Of a stretch of DNA of 64,000 nucleotides, positions 46,092-53,553 are shown in pieces. The stretch is taken from the NCBI RefSeq assembly GCF_001426945.1, contig NZ_LMFS01000001.1, positions 2,872,922-2,936,921 on the forward strand. Direction: 5' to 3'. The translations under genes and the position numbers were made by a program. Every line of letters begins with the position of its first letter. Within the stretch, counting starts at the first letter, position 1. The stretch comes from Pseudolabrys sp. Root1462 (GTDB lineage: Bacteria > Pseudomonadota > Alphaproteobacteria > Rhizobiales > Xanthobacteraceae). The notes under the pieces are model-generated. The model was given only the letters and a program-made list of their open reading frames with translations, was not told the DNA's origin and made no database searches.

Positions 46092-48158
46092 ATGAATCTC
46101 GGCGTCGCCTTCGCACCGCTGGTTCCGCAGTATGTCGTCTGGGCGGCATTCGGCGTCGCCGTGGTTCTGTCGATCCTGCTGCTGGTCGCGCGCAGCCGCG
46201 GCGCGCTGGTGCGTGCGATCGCCATGGCGATGCTGGTGCTGGCGCTCGCCAACCCGTCGATGACCCGCGAAGACCGCGATCCGATCCCGTCGGTCGCCGC
46301 CGTGATCATCGACAAGAGCCCGAGCCAGGAATTCGGCGACCGCACCGCACAGACCGAACAGGCGCGCGCCACCGTCATCGATCGTCTCAAGCGCGTGCCC
46401 GGTCTCGAACTGCGGGTTGCCGAGGCCGGCGCCGCCGACGGCGAGACCGACGGCACGCGGCTGTTCAATGCTCTGTCGTCGACGCTGGCGGACGTGCCGC
46501 CGGACCGCATCGCCGGCGCGGTGTTCATCACCGACGGCCGCATCCACGACATTCCGGCCGACGCCGCCGCGCTCGGCTTTGCCGCGCCGATCCATGCGCT
46601 GATCACCGGCCACGCCAACGAGATCGACCGCCGCGTCGTGCTGACGCAGACGCCGCGCTTCGGCATCGTCAACCAGATGCAGACCATCGGCTTCCGCGTC
46701 GAGGACCACGGCGTGCCTGCCGGTCCGGTGCAGGTCTCCGTGCGGCGCGACGGCGAAGTGCTGGAGCAGCGCACCGTCAATGCCGGCGCCAACGTCACCA
46801 TGCAGGTGCAGATCCCGCATGCCGGCGCCAATATCGTCGAGGTCGAAGCGGCGCCGCTCGCCAACGAGCTCACCCAGGTTAACAACCGCGCGGTCATCTC
46901 CATCGACGGCGTGCGCGACAAGCTGCGCGTGCTGCTGGTCTCGGGCGAGCCGCATGCCGGCGAGCGCACCTGGCGCAACCTCCTGAAGTCCGACGCGTCG
47001 GTCGATCTCGTGCACTTCACCATTTTGCGGCCGCCGGAAAAGCAGGACGGCACGCCGATCAACGAACTGTCGCTGATCGCCTTCCCGACGCGCGAATTGT
47101 TCCAGCAGAAGATCGGCGAATTCCAGCTCATCATCTTCGACCGCTACGCCCGCCAGGGCGTGCTGCCGATGATCTATTTCGACAACATCACCCGCTACGT
47201 GCGCAACGGCGGCGCGGTGATGATCGCCGCCGGCCCGGATTACGCCTCGCCGACGTCGATCTGGCGCACGCCGCTCGACGCCATCCTGCCGGCGGAGCCG
47301 ACCGGCGACGTCACCGAGCAGAGTTTCCATGCGCGGCTGAGCGACGCGGGCAAGCGCCATCCCGTCACGCGCGCGCTCGAAGGCGCCGGCGCCGATCCGC
47401 CGCACTGGAGCCACTGGTTCCGGCTGGTCAACACCAAGCGCACCACCGGCACCACGGTGATGCAGGGCCCGGACGGCAAGCCGCTTCTCGTGCTCGCCCG
47501 CGAGGGCGAAGGCCGCGTCGCGCTGATGCTGTCCGATCACATCTGGCTGTGGGCGCGCGGCTATGAAGGCGGCGGCCCGTATCTCGATCTCCTGCGGCGC
47601 CTGTCGCACTGGCTGATGAAGCAGCCCGAACTCGACGAGGAAGCCTTGCGCCTCATCGTCACCGGGCGCGACATGACGGTGCAGCGCCAGACCATGGCCG
47701 ACGGCGTCGCCGACGTGACGCTGACCTCGCCATCCGGCAAGGCGCAGACCTTGAAACTATCGGCGGCCGAGCCGGGCCTGTGGCGGTCGCAAGTGCCGGC
47801 CAACGAACTCGGCCTGTGGCGCGCCACCGACGGCAAGCTCACGGCGCTGGTCAATGTCGGCCCGGCCAATCCGCGCGAATTCCAGGAAGTGACCTCGACG
47901 ACGCAGACCCTCAACACGCTCGCCGATGCCACCGGCGGCAGCGTGCGACGGCTCGACACCGGCAGCGGCGTCGACGTGCCGCGAGTCGTGCCGGTGCGCA
48001 CCGCCTCGACCTACAAGGGCGACGACTGGATCGGCATGAAGATGCGCGATGTTTCGGTGGTGCGCGGCATCGGCGTATTGCCGGTGTTCGCCGGTCTGAT
48101 CGGCCTGCTGCTGCTGGTCGGTTCGCTGGCCCTCACCTGGGCGCGCGAAGGCCGCTAG
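46092..48158 (+). CDS. Large membrane protein of the MoxR cluster (amidotransferase-like)
   Basis: 688 residues. Two helices near 10-30 and 38-56, a periplasmic part with a VWA-like segment VAAVIIDKSPSQEFGD near 74-89 and a class I glutamine-amidotransferase-like domain around 270-500 (LLVSGEPHAGERTWRNLL, then MIYFDNITRYVRNGGAVMIAAGPDYA), and a final helix at 660-680. The active-site Cys of true amidotransferases is not seen, so it is probably a binding module. It is the last gene of the operon, 4 bp after the DUF4159 gene, and ends at a family B repeat. Confidence 0.82.
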   Translation: MNLGVAFAPLVPQYVVWAAFGVAVVLSILLLVARSRGALVRAIAMAMLVLALANPSMTREDRDPIPSVAAVIIDKSPSQEFGDRTAQTEQARATVIDRLKRVPGLELRVAEAGAADGETDGTRLFNALSSTLADVPPDRIAGAVFITDGRIHDIPADAAALGFAAPIHALITGHANEIDRRVVLTQTPRFGIVNQMQTIGFRVEDHGVPAGPVQVSVRRDGEVLEQRTVNAGANVTMQVQIPHAGANIVEVEAAPLANELTQVNNRAVISIDGVRDKLRVLLVSGEPHAGERTWRNLLKSDASVDLVHFTILRPPEKQDGTPINELSLIAFPTRELFQQKIGEFQLIIFDRYARQGVLPMIYFDNITRYVRNGGAVMIAAGPDYASPTSIWRTPLDAILPAEPTGDVTEQSFHARLSDAGKRHPVTRALEGAGADPPHWSHWFRLVNTKRTTGTTVMQGPDGKPLLVLAREGEGRVALMLSDHIWLWARGYEGGGPYLDLLRRLSHWLMKQPELDEEALRLIVTGRDMTVQRQTMADGVADVTLTSPSGKAQTLKLSAAEPGLWRSQVPANELGLWRATDGKLTALVNVGPANPREFQEVTSTTQTLNTLADATGGSVRRLDTGSGVDVPRVVPVRTASTYKGDDWIGMKMRDVSVVRGIGVLPVFAGLIGLLLLVGSLALTWAREGR

Positions 48159-48164
48159 TTCAAA

Positions 48165-48237
48165 CGCGCGGTCACCCCGCGAAAGCGGGGGTCCAGACGA
48201 GAAAGAACCGGGTCCCCGCTTTCGCGGGGGCGCGCGG
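48165..48237. repeat. Intergenic inverted repeat, family B (CCCGCGAAAGCGGGG type)
   Basis: CACCCCGCGAAAGCGGGGGT on the left pairs with CCCCGCTTTCGCGGGGG on the right, and the flanks CGCGCG are shared. It lies between the MoxR operon and a lysE-like gene, and could act as a terminator-like structure though no T-run follows. A second copy is at 55433. Confidence 0.75.
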
Positions 48238-48277
48238 TTTGTTAGCGTCCATGGGCCTTCTGACGCGGGTATCTCCC

Positions 48278-48907
48278 ATGACTTTCTCATTGTTCTTTGC
48301 GACCATGTTCGCCGGATTCCTTTATTCGGTGATCCCCGGCCCCGCCGTGCTGCTGGTGTTCTCACTCGCCGCTCAACACGGCCGCGGCATGGGCGCCAAA
48401 TTCCTGATCGGACACATGGCCGGCGACGTGACCTGGAGCGCCCTGGCCTTTGCCTCGATCGTCGGCGTCAGCCAGACTGGGCCGCTGCTGTTCGACATCC
48501 TCGGCGCCGGCTGCGGCCTGTATCTGATTTATCTCGGCATCACTGCAATGCGCGCCAAGTCGGTGGGCGAAGCGCCGGTGCTGCGCGGACACCGGCCGTA
48601 CCGCGCCGGCTTCCTGTTCGGCCTCACCAATCCGAAGGCCTATCCGGTTGCCGTGGCAGTCTTCACCGCGCTGATCGCGCGCTACACCCTTGAGCTGACC
48701 TGGTCGTCGGTGCCGCTGATGGGCCTTTCGGCCTGGATCGGCATCGTGCTGGGCTATGTCTGCACGCTGTTCTGGGCCGGCCTGCCGATCGTGCGCCGCT
48801 TCTTCCTGACCCACGGCGTCATCGTCACCCGCGTCATCGGAGCGACCTTCGTGCTGTTCGGCATGAAGTCGCTCGTCGATGCCGGGCGCTCGTTCCAGAT
48901 GCGTTAG
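48278..48907 (+). CDS. LysE-family amino-acid exporter
   Basis: 209 residues, six helices, RhtB/LysE-type. The opening MTFSLFFATMFAGFLYSVIPGPAVLLVFSLAAQHGRG carries the family GPxxxxV pattern (residues 19-25), and the central GLTNPKAYPVAVAVFTAL near 114-131 is the NPK motif. Such proteins export homoserine, lysine or similar. ATG 48278 is chosen over 48251 because family members begin near MTFSLF; the other is possible. Substrate unknown. Confidence 0.88.
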   Translation: MTFSLFFATMFAGFLYSVIPGPAVLLVFSLAAQHGRGMGAKFLIGHMAGDVTWSALAFASIVGVSQTGPLLFDILGAGCGLYLIYLGITAMRAKSVGEAPVLRGHRPYRAGFLFGLTNPKAYPVAVAVFTALIARYTLELTWSSVPLMGLSAWIGIVLGYVCTLFWAGLPIVRRFFLTHGVIVTRVIGATFVLFGMKSLVDAGRSFQMR

Positions 48908-48917
48908 GAGCCAAGCC

Positions 48918-49208
48918 TTACTTCAGCACGTCGTCGGCGGCGGTGATGAGACTGTGCGACGGGTTCTTGCCGCAATATTCGCCGAGCTTGCCGCCGTTTT
49001 CCTTCATCTTGTCGAAGTCGACGATCGGCTTGGCATCCTGCGCGGCGTAGAAGCCCACCAGCCACATCATGATGAGACCGATGGTGTCCTTGTCGCTGGT
49101 GACGAAATCCTTGCAGGTCACGGTCGAAAGATCGAGTTGCTGCGCCTTGACGGGCAGCGACGACAGGCACGTGATGGCAAGCAGCACAACCGACAACGTC
49201 TTCTTCAT
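48918..49208 (-). CDS. HdeA-like acid-stress periplasmic chaperone
   Basis: 96 residues: signal peptide to about residue 22 (MKKTLSVVLLAITCLSSLPV, then KAQ) and a small helical domain with the two HdeA cysteines, Cys32 (VTCKDF) and Cys79 (GEYCGKNP), that form one disulfide. The TVTCKDF opening and the GFYAAQ core fit HdeA/HdeB. In enteric bacteria HdeA keeps periplasmic proteins from aggregating at low pH; members occur in rhizobia. It is convergent with the upstream lysE-like gene. Confidence 0.85.
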   Translation of the reverse strand: MKKTLSVVLLAITCLSSLPVKAQQLDLSTVTCKDFVTSDKDTIGLIMMWLVGFYAAQDAKPIVDFDKMKENGGKLGEYCGKNPSHSLITAADDVLK

Positions 49209-49333
49209 GAAGGCCCCCTAACGCCGAACCAGATCGGCTGGCCAACTCTTGCGGCCGTGCAGTGACGCCGACAAGACCGTGACCTCGCGAGGCCGCTGAA
49301 TTTTTTCTGAAATTATCTGAAGTTACGCCGGCT

Positions 49334-49846
49334 TTATGCGGGGACGATCCAGTCCGGGCGGATCAGGCCGGTGACGCCGTCGAAAGCGCCGGGCACCAGT
49401 TCGTTGACCAGCAGGCGGGCGGGATTGACCGGGCCGGGCATCTTCACCTGCCCCTTCTTGATCGGCTTGAAACCGCTGCGCGCGTAGTACGGTTCGTCGC
49501 CGACCAGCACGACCAGTTTGTGGCCCTTGTCCCTGGCATCCTTGAGCGCGCGCGCCATCAGCGCCGAGCCGACGCCGCGCGAGCGGAACGGCGGCTCGAC
49601 CGTGAGCGGCCCGAGCAGCAGCGCCGGGACATCGCCGATGCAGATCGGCGTCAGCCGCACCGAACCCACCATCAGCGTGCCGATCCGGGCGACGAAGGAC
49701 AATTCCGGCAGATGGCCGCGACCTTCGCGGATGCGATAGGCGCTGCGCGCGTAGCGCCCCGGCCCGAACGTGCGCTCGTTGAGGCGCTCGACGGCAAGGG
49801 CGTCGCTGGGCGATTCCGGCTGGATGACGAGTTCGAGTTCGCTCAT
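49334..49846 (-). CDS. GNAT-family N-acetyltransferase (YhbS-like)
   Basis: 170 residues. The acetyl-CoA loop is PPFRSRGVGSALMARAL (near 85-101) and the opening strand LVIQPESPSDALAVERLNERTFG is as in YhbS-type members. These are small amine or protein acetylases, with the acceptor unknown. Gene orientation opposes the GST-type gene at 49941 (95 bp between the starts). Confidence 0.87.
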   Translation of the reverse strand: MSELELVIQPESPSDALAVERLNERTFGPGRYARSAYRIREGRGHLPELSFVARIGTLMVGSVRLTPICIGDVPALLLGPLTVEPPFRSRGVGSALMARALKDARDKGHKLVVLVGDEPYYARSGFKPIKKGQVKMPGPVNPARLLVNELVPGAFDGVTGLIRPDWIVPA

Positions 49847-49940
49847 GAAACCATGCGATTAGCATCCCCTCCGCCGAACGTCCATCGGCGGTGGCGCCCC
49901 GCTCCCCAAGCTCTTAGATAGACAGGAGCAAGGAGGCAGC

Positions 49941-50915
49941 ATGGGACTTCTGGTTGACGGCGTCTGGCACGATGAGTGGTACCAGACCAAGGACGGCCGC
50001 TTCGAGCGGCAGGCTTCGAAATTCCGCAACTGGGTGACGGCCGACGGCAGCGCCGGGCCGACCGGCGATGGCGGCTTCAAGGCCGAGTCCGGCCGCTATC
50101 ACCTTTATGTCTCGCTCGCCTGTCCCTGGGCCCACCGCAGCATCATCTTCCGCAAGCTGAAAGGTCTCGAGAGCCTGATCTCGATGTCCGTCGTCTCGCC
50201 GGACATGCTGAAAGACGGCTGGACGTTCCACAAGGACGAAGGCTCGACCGGCGACGCCGTCAACGGCAAGGACAAATTGTCCGAGATCTATCTGCTCGCC
50301 GATGCGAAATTCACCGGCCGCGTCACCGTGCCGGTATTGTGGGATAAAAAGCTGAAGACGATCGTCAACAACGAATCGTCCGAGATCATCCGCATGTTCA
50401 ATTCGGCCTTCGATGCGCTGACCGGCAACACCGACGATTACTATCCGGCGGCTCGGCGCCCCGAGATCGACCGCATCAACGACCTCGTCTATCCGAAGAT
50501 CAACAATGGCGTCTATCGGGCCGGTTTCGCCACGACGCAGGATGCTTACGAAGAGGCCTTCCGCAACCTGTTCGACGCGCTCGACGAGATCGAAGAGATA
50601 TTGTCGCGGCAGCGCTATCTCGTGGGATCGAGGATCACCGAAGCGGACTGGCGACTGTTCACCACCTTGATGCGCTTTGATGCCGTCTATTACGCGCACT
50701 TCAAGTGCAGCTGGCGGCACATTTACGAATATCCCAACCTGTCGAACTACGCGCGAGAACTCTATCAGGTGCCGGGCGTCGCCGAGACTGTCAATCTGGC
50801 GCAGATCAAGCGACATTATTATCATAGCCAACGCACGGTGAACCCGACCGGCATCGTGCCGGTTGGTCCGCAACTCGATTTCGCCGCGCCGGACGATCGT
50901 GGTCGGTTTGGCTAA
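49941..50915 (+). CDS. Glutathionyl-hydroquinone reductase (Xi-class GST)
   Basis: 324 residues. The active site CPWAHR with Cys61 and the preceding YVSLA belong to the Xi class (YqjG, PcpF), which reduces glutathionyl-hydroquinones formed by reaction of glutathione with quinones. The C-terminal helical domain contains NNESSEIIRMFNSAFD and the SRQRYLVGSRITEADWRLF (near 220-238) segment typical of this class. Ends at a family A repeat. Confidence 0.93.
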   Translation: MGLLVDGVWHDEWYQTKDGRFERQASKFRNWVTADGSAGPTGDGGFKAESGRYHLYVSLACPWAHRSIIFRKLKGLESLISMSVVSPDMLKDGWTFHKDEGSTGDAVNGKDKLSEIYLLADAKFTGRVTVPVLWDKKLKTIVNNESSEIIRMFNSAFDALTGNTDDYYPAARRPEIDRINDLVYPKINNGVYRAGFATTQDAYEEAFRNLFDALDEIEEILSRQRYLVGSRITEADWRLFTTLMRFDAVYYAHFKCSWRHIYEYPNLSNYARELYQVPGVAETVNLAQIKRHYYHSQRTVNPTGIVPVGPQLDFAAPDDRGRFG

Positions 50916-50919
50916 TCCT

Positions 50920-51016
50920 GTCATTCCGGGGCGCGCCCGAAAGGCGCGAATCCAGGCGCGCGCGGTTTTGTAACGGAACTCCGGGTTCGCTTGCATTGCA
51001 GGCGAACCGGAATGAC
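50920..51016. repeat. Intergenic inverted repeat, family A
   Basis: Starts GTCATTCCGGGGCGCGCC and ends GAACCGGAATGAC, so the ends pair. Inner part: AACTCCGGGTTCGC and GGCGAACCGG. It lies between the GST-type gene and a LysE-type gene and ends ten bases before that gene's start. Confidence 0.75.
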
Positions 51017-51024
51017 AATGGATC

Positions 51025-51657
51025 ATGTTCGGCACCCATGATCTCTGGCTCTTTATTTTATCCGCGCTGCTGCTCAACATCACGCCCGGCCCCGACACCG
51101 CGCTGGTCGTCGCACGCTCGACCCAGATGGGTCTGCGCGGCGGCGTTGCTGCGTCATTCGGCATCACCGGCGGCATTGTCGTGCACATCACAGCCGCGGC
51201 GATCGGCCTGTCGGCGCTGATCGCGGCATCCGCCACCGCCTTCAGCATCATCAAATATGTCGGTGCTGCCTACCTCATCTATATCGGCCTGCGCCTGATG
51301 TTCGCGCGCCACGCCACCGGGGCCGACGCTGCGCCGCTATCGGTCGCGCCGCCGATGCGCAGCGTTTTCTGGCAGGGCTTCTTCAGCAACGCGCTCAATC
51401 CGAAGGTGGCAATCTTCTTTCTCGCCTTCCTGCCGCAGTTCGTCAGCAACGATGCGCCGTCGAAGGCGCTGGCCTTCTTGTTCCTCGGCGTCATCTTCAG
51501 CATTGGCGGTACCTTGTGGTCGCTGACTGTCGCCGTGATTACCGCGCATGCCGCCTCGCGCCTGAAGGCAACGCGGCGTTTCCAGCGCTGGATCGACAGC
51601 GCCATCGGCGCCATGTTCGTCGCGCTCGGCGTCAAGCTGGCGCTGGTACAGCGCTGA
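51025..51657 (+). CDS. LysE/RhtB-family amino-acid exporter
   Basis: 210 residues, six membrane helices. The family motif NITPGPDTALVVARS (residues 14-28) and FFSNALNPKVAIFFLAFLPQFV near 117-138 are clear. Exports an amino acid or derivative that cannot be named. A second LysE-type gene lies at 48278; the two differ enough to be separate lineages rather than a tandem duplicate. No regulator lies next to it. Start at 51025 follows the family A repeat with no good Shine-Dalgarno. Confidence 0.88.
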   Translation: MFGTHDLWLFILSALLLNITPGPDTALVVARSTQMGLRGGVAASFGITGGIVVHITAAAIGLSALIAASATAFSIIKYVGAAYLIYIGLRLMFARHATGADAAPLSVAPPMRSVFWQGFFSNALNPKVAIFFLAFLPQFVSNDAPSKALAFLFLGVIFSIGGTLWSLTVAVITAHAASRLKATRRFQRWIDSAIGAMFVALGVKLALVQR

Positions 51658-51715
51658 GGCGCAGCCGTCTTTGCCCTCGCATGGAGGGTGAACCTCTTTA
51701 CCGCGCCCTCGCGTG

Positions 51716-52231
51716 TCAGCGGATGCGATAGGCGGCGTGACAGCCATTACAGGCGGACAGCGTGTCGCTCAGGCCGCGGTTCACGGCGGCCATCGTTTCC
51801 ACAGACGGTGCAACGTCGGCGTCCTGGATGGTAATGGCCAGCCGGCTGGCCGCCCGATGCATGCTGGTGCCGAGATCCTGCATCGGCTGCGGCATATACG
51901 GCGCCAAATGCGCGGCATCGTGCTGCGTCAACGAGGTCATGCCCAGACGCTGCTCCGAGATTTTGGCCGCCGCGTCGAGTTTGCCGTCGGCCAGGTTGCC
52001 GACGATCTCGCCGACGGCCGCCAGATGATCGCGCATGTTGGCGAGCATATGCTCCTGCATCGGCGCCGGCAGGCGAACGAGGTCGCGCGGATCGGCCGCC
52101 GCGCCGCTCTGCGGCTGCTCGGCGCCGGCCGCAGGGCCGTGCATATGGTGATGTTGCATGTCCTGTGCGACGGCCATGGGCCAGACCGCCACGACGGCGA
52201 CCACACCCGCTATCAATCCGATACGCCGCAT
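51716..52231 (-). CDS. Periplasmic c-type cytochrome with His-rich start
   Basis: 171 residues. A signal peptide (1-22, ends AVAQ) is followed by a His-rich stretch DMQHHHMHG (23-31) and then a helical body. A single heme-binding motif CNGCH lies at the extreme C-terminus (161-165), then AAYRIR. This layout (heme at the end of a four-helix bundle) is that of cytochrome c' and relatives. The His cluster suggests metal binding. The Crp/Fnr-type gene upstream and a Crp/Fnr-type palindrome 55-70 bp ahead suggest oxygen or NO control. Confidence 0.75.
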   Translation of the reverse strand: MRRIGLIAGVVAVVAVWPMAVAQDMQHHHMHGPAAGAEQPQSGAAADPRDLVRLPAPMQEHMLANMRDHLAAVGEIVGNLADGKLDAAAKISEQRLGMTSLTQHDAAHLAPYMPQPMQDLGTSMHRAASRLAITIQDADVAPSVETMAAVNRGLSDTLSACNGCHAAYRIR

Positions 52232-52285
52232 CGCGCCCTCGCAAAAGTGACGAGACGCAGCTTAGGCCCGCACCGCTTTTCGCGA

Positions 52286-52301
52286 TATGATCCCGATCAT
52301 A
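52286..52301 (-). promoter_or_regulatory. Crp/Fnr-type palindrome ahead of the His-rich cytochrome gene
   Basis: TATGATCCCGATCATA is a perfect 16-bp inverted repeat (TATGATC-CC-GATCATA read on the plus strand). The core TGAT-N4-ATCA matches the FNR-type TTGAT-N4-ATCAA in all but the outer base of each half. It overlaps the stop codon of the Crp/Fnr gene and is centred 62 bp ahead of the cytochrome ATG, right for a class II activator site. Confidence 0.6.
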
Positions 52302-52920
52302 CGCGGCCCTGGGGCTTCCCGGCCCGCAGGAGCACGATCATGCCAGGGCCTCGCTTGATCTCGCCATGGCGCTCGAGCGCCGCCAGATTGCGATAAAGCG
52401 CCTCGTGCGTCAGGCCGAGCTCGGCGGCGATATCCTTCAGCGTGCCGGCGATGACGACGGTGCGGCCGTCGGCGCCAGCATTGATATGCAGCCAGTGCCG
52501 CAGGCGCTCGCGGGCCGACCGGATATTGCGCTGCTCGATGCGGGTGCGCAGGTTCATCACCTGACGCGCCAGCGTCGCCGTGAAGGCCTGCGCCGCTTTC
52601 GGATTCTTGTCGAAGGCCGCGAGCACGGCCGCCTTCGGATAGGCGCGCACCGTGGCAGCGGAGGAAGCAACAGCGTCGCAGTGATAGACCGGCGAGAACA
52701 GCGAGGCTTCGGCGATGGTTTCGCCGGGGCCAGCTACGTAAAGAAGGATCTCGTGGCCGGATGTGTCGATGCGCGACAGCCGCACCTGGCCGTCGATCAC
52801 CTCGAACAGGCGCGCGACCTTGTCGCCGCGATGGAACAGAGCTTCACCGGCTTTCAAGTTGCGCTCGACCGCGGCGGCGCCGATCTCAGTCGGCGGCCAC
52901 GTCGTGTCGCGATCGCTCAC
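52297..52920 (-). CDS. Crp/Fnr-family transcription regulator without an Fe-S cysteine cluster
   Basis: 207 residues from GTG at 52920, which overlaps the TGA of the Nudix gene (GTGA), so the two are coupled. Cyclic-nucleotide-type effector domain at 20-125; helix-turn-helix at about 150-195 with recognition segment LTHEALYRNLAALERHGEI, where Glu and Arg are four apart as in CRP and FNR. It has a single cysteine (in VYHCDAV) and no N-terminal cysteine cluster, so it is not an Fe-S oxygen sensor like FNR. The likely target, a TGAT-N4-ATCA palindrome, sits at its own 3' end ahead of the cytochrome gene. Confidence 0.88.
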   Translation of the reverse strand: MSDRDTTWPPTEIGAAAVERNLKAGEALFHRGDKVARLFEVIDGQVRLSRIDTSGHEILLYVAGPGETIAEASLFSPVYHCDAVASSAATVRAYPKAAVLAAFDKNPKAAQAFTATLARQVMNLRTRIEQRNIRSARERLRHWLHINAGADGRTVVIAGTLKDIAAELGLTHEALYRNLAALERHGEIKRGPGMIVLLRAGKPQGRV

Positions 52921-53423
52921 CACAGTTCGCTCACCGCCCGCCCCTCGAACACCTCGGCGATACGGGCGCGGGCGGCACGGCCGGTGTCGGCCGGCAATTC
53001 ATCGATGGCAAAGAAGCCATGGGCGACGATCTCGTGATCCGGCTCCGGCGGGCTCTCCTGAACGAAGTCGCGCACCACAAACAAGGCGACATGATCGCGC
53101 CGCGAAACGCGCTTGTTGTGAAACACGCCGTGCAGCACCGGCTCGCCGGTGAGCTTGATGTTGCCCTCTTCCAGGAGTTCGCGCGCCAGCGCCGTCTTGA
53201 TGGTCTCGCCGGTTTCGACGCCGCCGCCCGGCAAGTGCCAGCCGCTGACATAGGAGTGCTGGATCAGGAACACGCGGCGCTGACCGTCGATCACCAGGGC
53301 GAAGGCGCCCAGCGTCGCCCCGCGGGCGAACCGCCAGTAGAAGTGGAACACGCGCCGCAACAGCGGCTCGAACCTGCGGCGCAACGCGGACAAGGGCGAT
53401 TCCTTCTCGATCGGAGCCCCCAA
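52917..53423 (-). CDS. Nudix hydrolase
   Basis: 168 residues. Nudix box GGGVETGETIKTALARELLE (66-85) then EGN; the preceding SGWHLPGG is canonical. Before it lies a basic helix-rich start (SALRRRFEPLLRRVFHFYWR) that may bind membrane or nucleic acid. Substrate class not clear. The start is TTG at 53423; no ATG or GTG suits the frame. Its stop overlaps the Crp/Fnr start, so this is the first gene of a Nudix / regulator / cytochrome transcript. Confidence 0.82.
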   Translation of the reverse strand: MGAPIEKESPLSALRRRFEPLLRRVFHFYWRFARGATLGAFALVIDGQRRVFLIQHSYVSGWHLPGGGVETGETIKTALARELLEEGNIKLTGEPVLHGVFHNKRVSRRDHVALFVVRDFVQESPPEPDHEIVAHGFFAIDELPADTGRAARARIAEVFEGRAVSELW

Positions 53424-53496
53424 GTCCTAGCAGCGAACTGGTTGAAAGTGAGGCCACAGGCGAGCGCTGGGTAAGTCGGCCGGGCCTCTTTACACC

Positions 53497-53511
53497 TTAG
53501 AATAGTTCTAA
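53497..53511 (+). promoter_or_regulatory. Irr-type iron control element (ICE box) of mbfA
   Basis: TTAGAA-TAG-TTCTAA is a perfect 6-3-6 inverted repeat, the form of the rhizobial ICE motif bound by Irr. It overlaps TAATAT (53509-53514), a good -10 hexamer, 40 bp ahead of the mbfA start. Occupation by Irr would block the promoter, in line with repression of mbfA under low iron in Bradyrhizobium and Agrobacterium. Confidence 0.8.
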
Positions 53512-53553
53512 TATCTGAGGTAGCGACTTACTCGTCCCGAAAGGCGTCCTCCC

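Noticed and set aside
45317-47609. Long minus-strand frames (605 and 506 codons) across the MoxR cluster membrane proteins
   Set aside because: Antisense shadows; low-complexity Arg/Ser or His/Arg composition, no family motifs.
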